DNA from: Draconibacterium mangrovi
GTDB lineage: Bacteria; Bacteroidota; Bacteroidia; Bacteroidales; Prolixibacteraceae
Length of the DNA: 64,000 bases
NCBI RefSeq assembly: GCF_010586825.1
Contig: NZ_JAAAGB010000001.1
Span: forward strand, 1,054,001 to 1,118,000
Reading direction: 5' to 3'
Below, piece after piece: positions 9,340-18,709 of the stretch (position 1 is its first letter; every line of letters begins with the position of its first letter). The notes beneath the pieces are model-generated. The model did not search any database, was not told the DNA's origin, and saw nothing but the letters and a program-made list of their open reading frames with translations. The position numbers and the translations under genes were made by a program.

Positions 9340-9376
9340 CGCCGACCCTAATTTTTAAAAAGGGTTGGCGTTTTTT
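9340..9376 (+). terminator. Rho-independent terminator of tRNA-Leu
   Basis: A 10-bp stem, CGCCGACCCT (9340-9349) with AGGGTTGGCG (9361-9370, one G-U pair), is followed by six T. The first trigger-factor start allowed by the open frame (9375) lies in this T-run, so it is not the real start. Confidence 0.85.
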
Positions 9377-9407
9377 GCATTTTAGGGGTATAAATAAATT
9401 TATCATC

Positions 9408-10769
9408 ATGAATATTAATATAGAAAACATCGACCAGGTTAATGCGGTAATCAATCTTACCATCGAGAAAACTGACTATGAAAAACAAGTTGCCGATGTT
9501 TTAAAAGACTATCGTCAAAAAGCTTCAATTCCAGGATTCCGCCCCGGTAAAGTTCCGGCAGGCCTTATCAAAAAAAGATTCGGAACCGCTGTTTTGGTTG
9601 AAGAGATAAATAAACTGATCTCTCAAAACCTGTCGAAATACATGATTGATGAAAAACTTCCTGTATTGGGCGAACCAATGCCAAACGACGAAAAACAAAA
9701 ACCAATCGACTGGGAAAATGACGAGTCGTTTGAGTTCGCTTTCGATGTAGCTTTAGCTCCTGAAGTAAAAGTTTCGCTCGACAAACGCAACAAATACACT
9801 TACTACAATATTGCCGTTTCTGAAGACATGGTTCAGCAGCAAGTTGACATGGCAGCTTCTCAACTGGGAGAAAATGTTCCAGCCGAAGAAGCAAAAGAAG
9901 ACAGCACAGTTCGTGGTAATTTTGTTCAGCTTGATGCTGAAGGCAACGAAGTGGAAGGCGGAATTGCTCCTGAAGGTGTACTTTTAGCGGTTGACAAAAT
10001 CAAAGACGAAGAAATTAAAAATGCATTTATCGGTTGCAAAAAAGACGACATCATCGTTTTCAACCCGGTAAAAGCTTTCGAAAATAACCACGAAGTTGCG
10101 CACATGCTAAACATTAAGCATGAAGAAGCCGACACCTTGGAAAGCGATTTCAGATACACCGTTACTGAAATTCTTCAGTTCGAAAAAGCTGAATTGAACG
10201 AAGAGTTGTTCAAAAAACTATACGGAGAAGAAACAGAGATCAAAACGCTTGACGATTTCAAAGCAAAAATCAAAGAAGACCTGGCCAAAAACCTGGTATT
10301 CTCATCTGATCATAAATTTACATTAGACACCCGCGACGCGCTGGTTGAAAAAACTGAGCTGGAAATGCCGGAGGAGTTTTTGAAGCGTTGGTTAGTGGCT
10401 GTAAACAAAGAATTAACACAGGAGCAAATCGAAACCGAATTCCCTGCATTTATTCTTGATTTGAAATGGCAATTGATTAAAGACGCCATCGCAAAAGAAA
10501 ACGAACTGAAGATTGAAGCTGAAGAGGCTGAAGACTTTGCCAAGAAAATGGCACTGGCACAATACCAGCAGTACGGAATCCACGATGTGCCTGAAGATCA
10601 GCTGGAATCGTTTGCTAAAATGATGCTTGATAAACCTGAAGAAAGAGAACGCATCTACAAACGATTGTTGGAAGACAAAGTGATAGAAGTGGTGAAAGAA
10701 AAAGTTACTATTCAGGAAGAAGAAGTATCGCAGGAAAAATTCAACGAAATGATGCAAGCCGCTCAATAG
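9408..10769 (+). CDS. tig: Trigger factor (ribosome-associated chaperone)
   Basis: The protein is 453 residues from ATG 9408. The frame is open further upstream to 9375, but that is inside the terminator of the tRNA. The N-terminal ribosome-binding domain carries the signature IPGFRPGKVPAGLIKKRFG, with the GFRxGKxP loop that contacts L23. The central part corresponds to a degenerate FKBP domain with an acidic insertion, and the C-terminal two-thirds is the helical substrate cradle. The order tig-clpP-clpX is conserved and links nascent-chain folding to proteolysis. Confidence 0.92.
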   Translation: MNINIENIDQVNAVINLTIEKTDYEKQVADVLKDYRQKASIPGFRPGKVPAGLIKKRFGTAVLVEEINKLISQNLSKYMIDEKLPVLGEPMPNDEKQKPIDWENDESFEFAFDVALAPEVKVSLDKRNKYTYYNIAVSEDMVQQQVDMAASQLGENVPAEEAKEDSTVRGNFVQLDAEGNEVEGGIAPEGVLLAVDKIKDEEIKNAFIGCKKDDIIVFNPVKAFENNHEVAHMLNIKHEEADTLESDFRYTVTEILQFEKAELNEELFKKLYGEETEIKTLDDFKAKIKEDLAKNLVFSSDHKFTLDTRDALVEKTELEMPEEFLKRWLVAVNKELTQEQIETEFPAFILDLKWQLIKDAIAKENELKIEAEEAEDFAKKMALAQYQQYGIHDVPEDQLESFAKMMLDKPEERERIYKRLLEDKVIEVVKEKVTIQEEEVSQEKFNEMMQAAQ

Positions 10770-10824
10770 GCGCTGCAATCATCTGAAAATATTTTGCTGA
10801 GTGCATCAGCATGAATCTTTTTTA

Positions 10825-10832
10825 TAACTTTG
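10825..10832 (+). promoter_or_regulatory. -7 element of the clpP-clpX promoter
   Basis: TAACTTTG matches TAnnTTTG, 55 bases ahead of the clpP ATG. A -33 element at normal spacing is not evident, so another factor may assist. It suggests clpPX has its own promoter in addition to read-through from tig. Confidence 0.4.
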
Positions 10833-10886
10833 TGAATCGTGACAAACGTATTTACAAAGTTATTTTTTTACAAGCACTTATAAAAA

Positions 10887-11561
10887 ATGGACAACAACGA
10901 ATTTAGAAAATACGCAACTAAGCATGCTGGCATCAGCAGCTTAACAATGGACAGGTATACATCGGCATACAGCAATTATATTTCGCCAACAATTATCGAA
11001 GAGCGTCAGTTAAACATCGCGTCAATGGATGTGTTTTCGCGTTTGATGATGGACCGTATTATTTTCCTTGGTGTGCCAATCGACGATACTGTAGCTAACA
11101 TTATTCAGGCACAATTGCTGTTCCTCGAGTCAACCGATCCGTCGAAAGACATTCAGATCTATTTCAACTCGCCCGGAGGCTCTGTTTATGCCGGTTTAGG
11201 TATTTACGACACCATGCAATACATTTCGGCCGATGTAGCTACCATTTGTACAGGTATGGCTGCATCGATGGCTGCCGTGTTGATGACAGCCGGACAAAAA
11301 GGAAAACGTTCGGCATTAACACATTCACGAATAATGATCCACCAACCAATGGGCGGTGCTCAGGGGCAGGCTTCTGATATTGAGATCACAGCCCGCGAGA
11401 TCATGAAGATCAAAAAAGAATTGTACACCATTATTGCCAATCACTCAGGACAAACATTAGAACAAATTGAAAAAGACTCAGACCGTGACTACTGGATGAC
11501 CGCACAGGAAGCAGTAGATTATGGCATGATCGATGAAATTTTAGTTAGAAATAACAAATAA
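10887..11561 (+). CDS. clpP: ATP-dependent Clp protease proteolytic subunit
   Basis: The 224-residue serine protease has the ClpP core: IYFNSPGGSVYAGLGIYDTM, the nucleophile Ser in GMAASMAAVL, the catalytic His in SRIMIHQPMGG, and the Asp further on (DRDYWMTAQEA). It forms the tetradecameric barrel that degrades substrates unfolded by ClpX. The N-terminal extension of about 30 residues is longer than in E. coli and could be a propeptide. Its stop overlaps the clpX start by one base (TAATG), implying translational coupling. Confidence 0.95.
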   Translation: MDNNEFRKYATKHAGISSLTMDRYTSAYSNYISPTIIEERQLNIASMDVFSRLMMDRIIFLGVPIDDTVANIIQAQLLFLESTDPSKDIQIYFNSPGGSVYAGLGIYDTMQYISADVATICTGMAASMAAVLMTAGQKGKRSALTHSRIMIHQPMGGAQGQASDIEITAREIMKIKKELYTIIANHSGQTLEQIEKDSDRDYWMTAQEAVDYGMIDEILVRNNK

Positions 11562-12793
11562 TGTCAAATAAAGAAAAGATGGACAAGTGTTCGTTTTGCG
11601 GACGGGAAAAGAAAGAAGTAAATCTTCTGATTGCAGGGATTGACGGACACATTTGCGACCGTTGTGCCGAGCAGGCTCATTCGATTATCCAGGAAGAGGT
11701 GAAGACTTCAAATTCTTTCGATTTGGATGATATCAAACTTCTGAAGCCTAAAGAGATCAAGGACTTTCTTGATCAATACGTTATCGGGCAAGACCGCGCC
11801 AAACGTGTGCTTTCGGTTTCGGTATACAATCATTATAAACGACTGACACAGAAAGTTGATGATGATGAAACTGAGATTGAAAAGTCGAACATCATCATGG
11901 TTGGCGAAACCGGAACCGGGAAAACGCTTTTAGCGCGCACAATTGCAAAAATGTTACATGTTCCGTTTACTATTGTTGATGCAACCGTACTTACCGAAGC
12001 CGGTTATGTTGGTGAAGACATTGAAAGTTTGTTAACACGATTACTTCAGGCTGCCGATTACAATGTGGAAGCTGCCGAACGAGGAATTGTTTTCGTTGAC
12101 GAAATTGATAAAATAGCACGTAAAAGCGATAATCCATCGATAACGCGTGATGTTTCAGGCGAAGGAGTTCAGCAAGGTTTGTTAAAACTGCTGGAAGGTT
12201 CCATTGTAAATGTTCCGCCACAAGGTGGGCGTAAACACCCGGAGCAAAAGCTGATTCCTGTCGATACTAAAAACATATTGTTTGTTTGTGGTGGTGCGTT
12301 TGATGGTATTGAGCGCAAAATTGCTAACCGACTAAATACAAAAGTGATTGGTTACAGCGCTGCAAAAGATGCCGACCGCATCGAGCGCGAAAACCTGCTT
12401 CAGTATGTTTCGCCACAGGATTTAAAATCATTCGGGCTGATTCCGGAAATCATCGGTCGTTTGCCTGTGCTTACCTACCTGAATCCGTTAGACAAGGAGA
12501 CACTGCGCAGCATTTTAACTGAGCCCAAAAATTCGGTTATCAAACAATACACAAAGCTGTTTAAACTGGATGAAATAGAGCTGAAATTTGATGAAGAGGC
12601 CTTGGAATACATTGTTGACAAAGCAATTGAGTTTAAACTGGGTGCACGTGGTTTGCGTTCGATTTGTGAAAACATTATGAACGACGCCATGTTTGATGCG
12701 CCTTCAGATGAAATTTCTGAGTTACGCATCACCAAAGAATACGCCGAAAATCAGATCGACAAATCGGGTATCCGACGATTAAAAGCAAGCTAA
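11561..12793 (+). CDS. clpX: ATP-dependent Clp protease ATP-binding subunit ClpX
   Basis: The 410-residue AAA+ unfoldase has an N-terminal C4 zinc-binding domain ([12 protein letters not shown]...CDRCAEQ), Walker A GETGTGKT near residue 118, Walker [10 protein letters not shown], the pore region following [11 protein letters not shown], and sensor-2 GARGLRSI. The IGF-type loop region that docks ClpP is present in the expected place. Length is typical. It is followed by a clear terminator, closing the tig-clpP-clpX cluster. Confidence 0.95.
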   Translation: MSNKEKMDKCSFCGREKKEVNLLIAGIDGHICDRCAEQAHSIIQEEVKTSNSFDLDDIKLLKPKEIKDFLDQYVIGQDRAKRVLSVSVYNHYKRLTQKVDDDETEIEKSNIIMVGETGTGKTLLARTIAKMLHVPFTIVDATVLTEAGYVGEDIESLLTRLLQAADYNVEAAERGIVFVDEIDKIARKSDNPSITRDVSGEGVQQGLLKLLEGSIVNVPPQGGRKHPEQKLIPVDTKNILFVCGGAFDGIERKIANRLNTKVIGYSAAKDADRIERENLLQYVSPQDLKSFGLIPEIIGRLPVLTYLNPLDKETLRSILTEPKNSVIKQYTKLFKLDEIELKFDEEALEYIVDKAIEFKLGARGLRSICENIMNDAMFDAPSDEISELRITKEYAENQIDKSGIRRLKAS

Positions 12794-12814
12794 TAGCTGA
12801 TAAGATATAGTACT

Positions 12815-12846
12815 AAAAGCCGGACTTTTCAGTTCGGCTTTTTTAT
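12815..12846 (+). terminator. Terminator of clpX
   Basis: An 11-bp stem, AAAAGCCGGAC with GTTCGGCTTTT, ends in a T-run. It closes the clpPX transcript. The following stretch to 13053 is A+T-rich with no gene. Confidence 0.8.
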
Positions 12847-13053
12847 TGGTGTTGATTCGAATATCAAATCAAATTTTACATTTAACTTTTATTAACATTT
12901 TATCTAAATCTCTATACAACTAGGCATTTTAGACATATACATACTCTATATTCTCTTTTTTTGTTTATTTATTTTCACTTTTTCTTAAACATTATTTGAT
13001 GAATTACTGTTTTTCAGATAAATACTTTTTAAAACTCATTAAAATCTACAACA

Positions 13054-13707
13054 ATGAAAACAGTAAATTTGAAAAACATGTTGAACTTAAGAAGTTTGGC
13101 TATCGCCGCAGCAATAATTGTTAGTATGGCATTTGTTAGTTGCGAAAAAGAAAACGATGATTACATCCCTCAAAATGAACTCAGTGATGATTCAATGCTA
13201 AAAGCAGGAAAATCGCTTCCTCCTGGTGAAACTTCCATTGCAGCAATTGCGATTGATGCAGGTTTCTCAGAACTGGTTGGAGCCCTCTTTTACGTTGACG
13301 GAGAATTAGGCACCGAATTGGTAGATATGTTTTTAAATGGTACTGACCAGTACACCGTATTTGCACCAACAAACGATGCTTTCCAGGCATTATACGACAG
13401 TGAAGATTTGGAAAGTCTTTTAGGAGCCGAAGTAAATGGCATTACTGATATTCCGGCCGAAGTTGTGCTAAATGTACTGCTTTACCATGTTACCGATGGA
13501 AGAAGAGCTGCAAACAGCGTAGTTCCGAAAAACAATCCAAAAATGATTGAGACCTTACTGGAAGGCACCAGCTTTAATGTTGACAAAAACCTGAAAATTT
13601 GGGCAATTGGAAACACCGCTAACCTGGTTCCTCCATTCGTTAACATTTCAGCATCAAACGGAATCATCCATGTTATTGATGCAGTGATTCTGCCAATTGA
13701 GTTGTGA
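13054..13707 (+). CDS. Fasciclin (FAS1) domain lipoprotein
   Basis: The 217-residue protein has a lipoprotein signal (SMAFVSC, Cys near 31) and a single FAS1 domain from about residue 65 to the end. The domain shows the H1 motif DQYTVFAPTNDAFQAL and the H2 region VLLYHVTDGRRAANSV, and ends GIIHVIDAVILP. FAS1 domains mediate cell-surface or matrix adhesion. In Bacteroidota they are often surface lipoproteins. It is monocistronic, with a 260-base A+T-rich upstream region and its own terminator. Confidence 0.85.
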   Translation: MKTVNLKNMLNLRSLAIAAAIIVSMAFVSCEKENDDYIPQNELSDDSMLKAGKSLPPGETSIAAIAIDAGFSELVGALFYVDGELGTELVDMFLNGTDQYTVFAPTNDAFQALYDSEDLESLLGAEVNGITDIPAEVVLNVLLYHVTDGRRAANSVVPKNNPKMIETLLEGTSFNVDKNLKIWAIGNTANLVPPFVNISASNGIIHVIDAVILPIEL

Positions 13708-13736
13708 TAGAAAATAAATATTTACGCCATGAAAAA

Positions 13737-13772
13737 GAAAAGAAGCGGCTTTTATAAGTCGCTTCTTTTTTT
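13737..13772 (+). terminator. Terminator of the fasciclin gene
   Basis: AGAAGCGGC and GTCGCTTCT form a 9-bp stem around TTTTATAA, followed by a run of T. Confidence 0.75.
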
Positions 13773-13874
13773 GTTGACAGCAAATTAGTGTTAATCTTTC
13801 TTCAAAAACCTTAAACAGTAGGTAAAGCCTAAGATTTTTTCTATTTTTCCGGGTATTTTTTCGAAAACAAGAAA

Positions 13875-15350
13875 ATGAGCAATTTATCACGCAGAAAATT
13901 TATAGGCACAACAGCAACGAGTATTGCTGCTGCCACTATTCTTCCCTCGAATGTTATCGCGGGTTTAGGGCATAAAGCTCCTAGCGACAAACTCAACATT
14001 GCCGGAATTGGTGTTGGCGGAAAAGGTTTTACCAACCTGAAATTTATGGAGACCGAAAACATCGTTGCTTTATGCGATGTGGATTGGGAATACGCTGGCC
14101 GGAATGCTTTTGAACGCTGGTACCGGGCCAAACAGTACAAAGATTTCAGGGTGATGCTGGAAGAGCAAAAAGATATTGATGCCGTGATGATTGCTACTCC
14201 GGATCATACACACGCCCTGCCGGCATTGATGGCCATGCGCGAAGGCAAACACGTTTTTCTGCAGAAGCCATTAACGCATTCGGTTTACGAATCGCGGATT
14301 ATGACTGAAACAGCAGCCCGTTACGGAGTTGCCACACAAATGGGCAACCAGGGAAACTCTGCTGACGGAATCCGACAAATTTGTGAATGGATTTGGGCCG
14401 GTACAATTGGCGAAGTTACTCATGTCGACACCTGGACGAACCGCCCGATATGGCCACAAGGATTAACACGCCCCGAAAAAGGAAAACGCGTACCAAAAAC
14501 ACTCGATTGGGATTTGTTTATCGGACCGGCAAAATTTACCGAATACAACCCCATTTACCACCCATGGAACTGGCGCGGCTGGTGGGATTTTGGAACCGGC
14601 GCACTTGGCGACATGGGATGTCATATTCTTGATCCTGTTTTTAAAGCACTGAATTTACAATATCCGAAAACGGTTGAAGGCAGTTCAACGCCTTTTAACA
14701 ACGACTCCGCACCAAATGCAGAGTTTGTTCGTTACGAATTCGATCGTCGCGACAACCTGCCAAAAGTAGCCATGCCCGAAGTTACCGTTCATTGGTACGA
14801 CGGTGGCTTTATGCCTCCCCGCCCCGATGAACTAAAAGACGGAGAACAAATGGGCGATGATGGTGGCGGTTGTATCTTTTACGGTACCCGGGGAAAAATT
14901 ATGTGTGGTACTTACGCTGCAAATCCTACTTTATTGCCAACTTCGGAGATGGCGCATTTCCAGGAACCTGAAAAAACTATCCGACGTATTTCGAATGCGA
15001 TGGAAGGTGGCCACGAACAAGATTGGATACGGGCCTGTAAAGAAAGTAAAGAGGCAAGAGTTGAAGCTTCGTCGAACTTTTCTTACGCCGGACCACTGAA
15101 CGAAATGGTTGTTATGGGCGTGCTGGCCGTTCGTTTACAAAGTCTTCAGCGCAAACTGGAGTGGGACGGGCCAAATATGCGTTTTACCAATATCAGCCCT
15201 TCAGATACCATCCGCGTATTGAAAAAAGACAATTTTGAGGTAATAAACGGAGACCCAACATTTGATAAACAATACGAAACACTACCTGCATTAAAAATGG
15301 CTGAAGAGTGGATCAGACACACTTACCGAAGAGGTTGGGAGCAGATTTAG
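13875..15350 (+). CDS. Tat-exported Gfo/Idh/MocA family oxidoreductase
   Basis: The 491-residue protein begins with a Tat signal (LSRRKFIGTTATSIAAATIL), then a Rossmann domain with GIGVGGKGFTNL as the dinucleotide loop. The motif MREGKHVFLQKPLTHS corresponds to the EKP catalytic-lysine region, here QKP with the Lys retained. The C-terminal domain has WDLFIGPAKF and WRGWWDFGTGALGDMGCHI. In Bacteroidota these secreted NAD(P)-dependent enzymes oxidise or dehydrate glycosides at C3. A second, shorter paralogue is at 48013. It is flanked by terminators, so it is probably a single-gene unit. Confidence 0.85.
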   Translation: MSNLSRRKFIGTTATSIAAATILPSNVIAGLGHKAPSDKLNIAGIGVGGKGFTNLKFMETENIVALCDVDWEYAGRNAFERWYRAKQYKDFRVMLEEQKDIDAVMIATPDHTHALPALMAMREGKHVFLQKPLTHSVYESRIMTETAARYGVATQMGNQGNSADGIRQICEWIWAGTIGEVTHVDTWTNRPIWPQGLTRPEKGKRVPKTLDWDLFIGPAKFTEYNPIYHPWNWRGWWDFGTGALGDMGCHILDPVFKALNLQYPKTVEGSSTPFNNDSAPNAEFVRYEFDRRDNLPKVAMPEVTVHWYDGGFMPPRPDELKDGEQMGDDGGGCIFYGTRGKIMCGTYAANPTLLPTSEMAHFQEPEKTIRRISNAMEGGHEQDWIRACKESKEARVEASSNFSYAGPLNEMVVMGVLAVRLQSLQRKLEWDGPNMRFTNISPSDTIRVLKKDNFEVINGDPTFDKQYETLPALKMAEEWIRHTYRRGWEQI

Positions 15351-15369
15351 AATAATAATTTCGAATTAA

Positions 15370-15410
15370 ATAAAAAGGAATGCCGTATAAACGACATCCC
15401 TTTTTTATGT
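15370..15410. terminator. Shared terminator between convergent genes
   Basis: An imperfect stem, AAAAGGAATGCCG with CGACATCCCTTTT (two mismatches), is followed by T on the plus strand and a matching run on the minus strand. It lies between the oxidoreductase and pyrF stops. Confidence 0.55.
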
Positions 15411-15427
15411 TTGCATTTTTTTACAAT

Positions 15428-16261
15428 CTAAATCAATCCGGCTTCCTGCAGCAATACTTCCATTTCTTTCTGAACTTCTTCGGCAGCAGCACCGGCTTTC
15501 TCTGCAAAATCAGCTTCCGACGATGCATAAATGATTCCACGCGATGAGTTCACCAACAAACCACATTTGCTGTTCATTCCGTTTTTAGCCACCTCCTGTA
15601 AACTGCCTCCCTGCGCGCCAACGCCGGGCACCAACAAAAAGTGATCAGGAACGATCGTGCGAATTTCTTTTAGTTTCTCGGCTTTTGTAGCGCCAACCAC
15701 ATACATCAGATTTTCTGTGGTTCCCCAGTTTTGCGAAGTTTTTAAAACAGTTTCAAACAGTTTGTCGCCGGTTTCTTTGTCCTCTATAAACTGGAAATCG
15801 TAAGCTCCTTTGTTCGATGTCAGTGCCAAAAGAATTACCCATTTGTCGAGGTAAGTCATAAACGGTTTCACTGAATCTTCTCCCATATACGGAGCAACTG
15901 TTACCGCATCAAAATCCTGATGATCGAAAAATGCCCTTGCATATAAATTCGATGTGTTACCAATATCGCCACGTTTGGCATCGGCAATCACAAAAATTTC
16001 AGGGTATTTCGATTTTACATACATCACCGTTTTTTCCAGGCTTTCCATTCCTTTCGATCCCAAACTTTCGTAAAATGCCAGGTTGGGTTTGTACGCCACC
16101 GAAAACTCGGCAGTGGCATCAATAATTTCTTTATTGAATGAAAAGATCGGATCTGATGTGTCTTTCAGGTGTTGGGGGATTTTTTGAATATCGGTATCCA
16201 AACCAACGCAAAGGAAACTGCGCTTTTTTTGGATCTGCTCAAATAGCTGCTGTTGATTCAT
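15428..16261 (-). CDS. pyrF: Orotidine 5'-phosphate decarboxylase (type 2)
   Basis: The protein is 277 residues from ATG at 16261. The open frame extends to 16306 but through a repeat-like stretch, and [13 protein letters not shown] is the natural N-terminus. The signature [14 protein letters not shown] carries the catalytic D-x-K-x-x-D network, and FLCVGLDTD and [10 protein letters not shown] bind the phosphate. The length fits the longer pyrF type found in Bacteroidota and actinobacteria. It makes UMP from OMP. It lies downstream of prfA and purM in the same direction, tying nucleotide synthesis to translation termination. Confidence 0.92.
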   Translation of the reverse strand: MNQQQLFEQIQKKRSFLCVGLDTDIQKIPQHLKDTSDPIFSFNKEIIDATAEFSVAYKPNLAFYESLGSKGMESLEKTVMYVKSKYPEIFVIADAKRGDIGNTSNLYARAFFDHQDFDAVTVAPYMGEDSVKPFMTYLDKWVILLALTSNKGAYDFQFIEDKETGDKLFETVLKTSQNWGTTENLMYVVGATKAEKLKEIRTIVPDHFLLVPGVGAQGGSLQEVAKNGMNSKCGLLVNSSRGIIYASSEADFAEKAGAAAEEVQKEMEVLLQEAGLI

Positions 16262-16269
16262 GATAAAAA

Positions 16270-16302
16270 GTCGGAAGCCGGAAGACCGAAGTCCGAAGAC
16301 TC
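16270..16302. repeat. Short low-complexity repeat upstream of pyrF
   Basis: Repeated CGGAAG/CCGAAG-type hexamers (tcggaagccggaagaccgaa and onward) occupy the pyrF-prfA spacer. They look like one of several phrase-like spacer repeats in the window and carry no gene. Confidence 0.5.
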
Positions 16303-16316
16303 CCATTTTATTGTTT

Positions 16317-17402
16317 TTAAATTTCTGCTTCTTTTAGTTTTGCGGCGTTTTCTTCAATCATCAGTTTGTCGATGATCTCATCGATTTCGCCGCCAATAAT
16401 GGCCTGCAGGTTGTACAAAGTAAGGTTAATTCGGTGATCGGTTACACGTCCTTGCGGCCAGTTATACGTGCGGATTTTTGCTGAACGGTCTCCGGTCGAT
16501 ACCATCGTCTTACGTTTCGATGAAATCTCGTCGATGTATTTCTGGTACTCCATGTTGTACAAACGCGTACGCAATTCCGCCATTGCTTTGTCGAGGTTTT
16601 TCAACTTCGATTTCTGATCCTGACAAGTCACCACAATTCCGGTTGGAATATGTGTTAAACGAATTGCCGAGTACGTGGTGTTCACCGACTGCCCGCCCGG
16701 ACCCGACGAACAATATTCATCACGACGGATATCTTCGGTTCTTAACTCCACATCAAACTCATCGGCTTCCGGTAAAACAGCTACAGTTGCTGCCGAAGTA
16801 TGCACACGTCCCTGTGTTTCGGTTTGTGGTACACGCTGCACACGGTGTACTCCCGATTCGTATTTCATAATGCCATAAACACCTTCGCCGGTAATGTTAG
16901 CCACAATTTCTTTAAAACCACCTGCTGTACCTTCGTTGGCATTGGTAACTTCCATTCGCCAGCCTTTTTGCTCGCAAAATTTCGTGTACATGCGGAAGAG
17001 GTCGCCGGCAAAGATACTCGCCTCGTCACCACCGGTTCCTGCACGTATTTCAAGAATTGCATTTTTGGCATCTTCCGGATCAGCAGGAACAAGTAATAAC
17101 TTAACTTCCTTTTCAATGCCCGGGATGCGCTTTTCCGAGTCCTCGATTTCCTCACGCGCCATTTCGCGCATTTCTTCATCGGTTTCTTCGGCCAGCATTT
17201 CCTTTCCGGTCAATATATTATCGACCATGTTCTTATACTCCTGAAATTTTGCAACTAACTTTTGCAGGTGTTTATATTCCTGGTTCAGCTTTACGTAACG
17301 CTGCATATCAGCAATCACCTCAGGATCGGTAATCTGCTGCTCTACTTCCTCGAAGCGGTGCTTTATCGATTCAAATTTTTCTAATAATGCGTATTCTGCC
17401 AT
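16317..17402 (-). CDS. prfA: Peptide chain release factor 1
   Basis: The 361-residue class I release factor has the GGQ motif in [17 protein letters not shown], which reaches the peptidyl-transferase centre. Upstream is the stop-codon recognition domain, where the PxT-type tripeptide of RF1 is expected (the segment [10 protein letters not shown] is the conserved neighbourhood). The N-terminal helical domain and C-terminal [16 protein letters not shown] are typical. It releases at UAA and UAG. It starts 8 bases after purM stops. Confidence 0.95.
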   Translation of the reverse strand: MAEYALLEKFESIKHRFEEVEQQITDPEVIADMQRYVKLNQEYKHLQKLVAKFQEYKNMVDNILTGKEMLAEETDEEMREMAREEIEDSEKRIPGIEKEVKLLLVPADPEDAKNAILEIRAGTGGDEASIFAGDLFRMYTKFCEQKGWRMEVTNANEGTAGGFKEIVANITGEGVYGIMKYESGVHRVQRVPQTETQGRVHTSAATVAVLPEADEFDVELRTEDIRRDEYCSSGPGGQSVNTTYSAIRLTHIPTGIVVTCQDQKSKLKNLDKAMAELRTRLYNMEYQKYIDEISSKRKTMVSTGDRSAKIRTYNWPQGRVTDHRINLTLYNLQAIIGGEIDEIIDKLMIEENAAKLKEAEI

Positions 17403-17410
17403 GGCTTTCT

Positions 17411-18580
17411 TTAATAAATAAACTCGCCTTTCTCCGACTTAATTGTCAATTTCTTACCGTCGAAAGGTTCAACTTTTCCAATAATTTGTGCATCGATGTT
17501 AAACGATTTTGAGATTTCAATAATCTCATCGGCCACATCGGCACTGCAGTATATTTCGTAACGGTGCCCCATGTTGAACACCTTGTACATTTCTTTCCAG
17601 TCGGTTCCCGATTGCTCCTGAATCAGTTTGAACAGCGGAGGCACCGGAAACATATTGTCTTTTATCACATGCACATTGTCGACAAAGTGCAGCACTTTAG
17701 TTTGCGCTCCACCCGAACAATGAATCATTCCTGATATTTGCGTACGGTACTTATCCAGTACTTTTTTGATTACCGGGGCATAAGTACGTGTTGGTGAAAG
17801 CACCAGTTTCCCGGCATCAATATCCAAACCTTCAACTGCATCGGTTAATTTCTTTCCACCTGAATAAACCAATTCTGCAGGCACTGCAGGGTCAAAACTT
17901 TCAGGGTATTTATCAGCCAGGTAATTGGCAAAAACATCGTGACGGGCCGAAGTCAGTCCGTTGCTTCCCATTCCGCCGTTGTATTCTGTTTCGTATGTCG
18001 CTGTTCCTGAAGAAGACAAACCAACAATTACATTGCCGGAAGCAATTTTATCGGCCGAAACTACGTCGGCTTTTTTCATGCGGCAGGTAACAGTTGAATC
18101 AACAATAATGGTACGAACCAGGTCGCCAACATCGGCAGTTTCGCCACCGGTTGAATAGATGCTAACACCCATTTCGCGAAGGTTGGCAAGCAACTCTTCA
18201 GTACCGTTAATAATGGCAGCGATTACCTCGCCCGGAATATTGTTTTTGTTGCGGCCAATGGTCGACGACACCAAAATATTATCGGTGGCACCCACACAAA
18301 GCAGGTCGTCAACATTCATGATAAGTGCATCCTGGGCAATTCCTTTCCACACCGAAATATCTCCGGTCTCTTTCCAGTACAGGTAAGCCAGAGCCGACTT
18401 TGTTCCTGCACCATCGGCGTGCATAATATTGCACCATTCGTCGTCACCCCCTAAAATATCCGGAACGATCTTACAGAATGCCTTTGGAAAAAGTCCTTTG
18501 TCTACATTCTTAATCGCTTCATGCACATCTTCTTTCGAGGCCGAAACACCCCTCGCACTATATCTTGATTCCGTTACCAT
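17411..18580 (-). CDS. purM: Phosphoribosylformylglycinamidine cyclo-ligase (AIR synthetase)
   Basis: The 389-residue PurM-fold ATPase has the N-terminal YSARGVSASKEDVHEAIK and the HADGAGTKSALAYLYWKETG stretch. GGETADVGDLVRT, IVGLSSSGTATYE and MIHCSGGAQTK complete the family motifs. It makes AIR from FGAM in purine synthesis. The Bacteroidota form is longer than E. coli PurM (about 345 aa), as here. It is first in the purM-prfA-pyrF unit, with no other pur genes nearby. Confidence 0.92.
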   Translation of the reverse strand: MVTESRYSARGVSASKEDVHEAIKNVDKGLFPKAFCKIVPDILGGDDEWCNIMHADGAGTKSALAYLYWKETGDISVWKGIAQDALIMNVDDLLCVGATDNILVSSTIGRNKNNIPGEVIAAIINGTEELLANLREMGVSIYSTGGETADVGDLVRTIIVDSTVTCRMKKADVVSADKIASGNVIVGLSSSGTATYETEYNGGMGSNGLTSARHDVFANYLADKYPESFDPAVPAELVYSGGKKLTDAVEGLDIDAGKLVLSPTRTYAPVIKKVLDKYRTQISGMIHCSGGAQTKVLHFVDNVHVIKDNMFPVPPLFKLIQEQSGTDWKEMYKVFNMGHRYEIYCSADVADEIIEISKSFNIDAQIIGKVEPFDGKKLTIKSEKGEFIY

Positions 18581-18658
18581 TTACTAAGAGATTTTTGTGG
18601 CTACAAAAGTAACAAATTCTAATAGATTGTCCTGAATTATTCCTATACAGGCAAACAA

Positions 18659-18692
18659 AAAAAGGAAAGACTTCATAAGTCTCTCCTTTTTG
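18659..18692. terminator. Terminator downstream of the acyl-CoA ligase gene
   Basis: AAAAAGGAAAGACTT and AAGTCTCTCCTTTTT form a near-perfect 15-bp stem around a 3-base loop. On the minus strand it follows the ligase stop at 18710 and is followed by a T-run, ending that transcript before purM. Confidence 0.75.
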
Positions 18693-18709
18693 TTAAAATA
18701 TCGTGATTG

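Noticed and set aside
9375-9407. Upstream extension of trigger factor (MHFRGINKFII...)
   Set aside because: It begins in the T-run of the tRNA-Leu terminator; ATG 9408 gives the conserved N-terminus.
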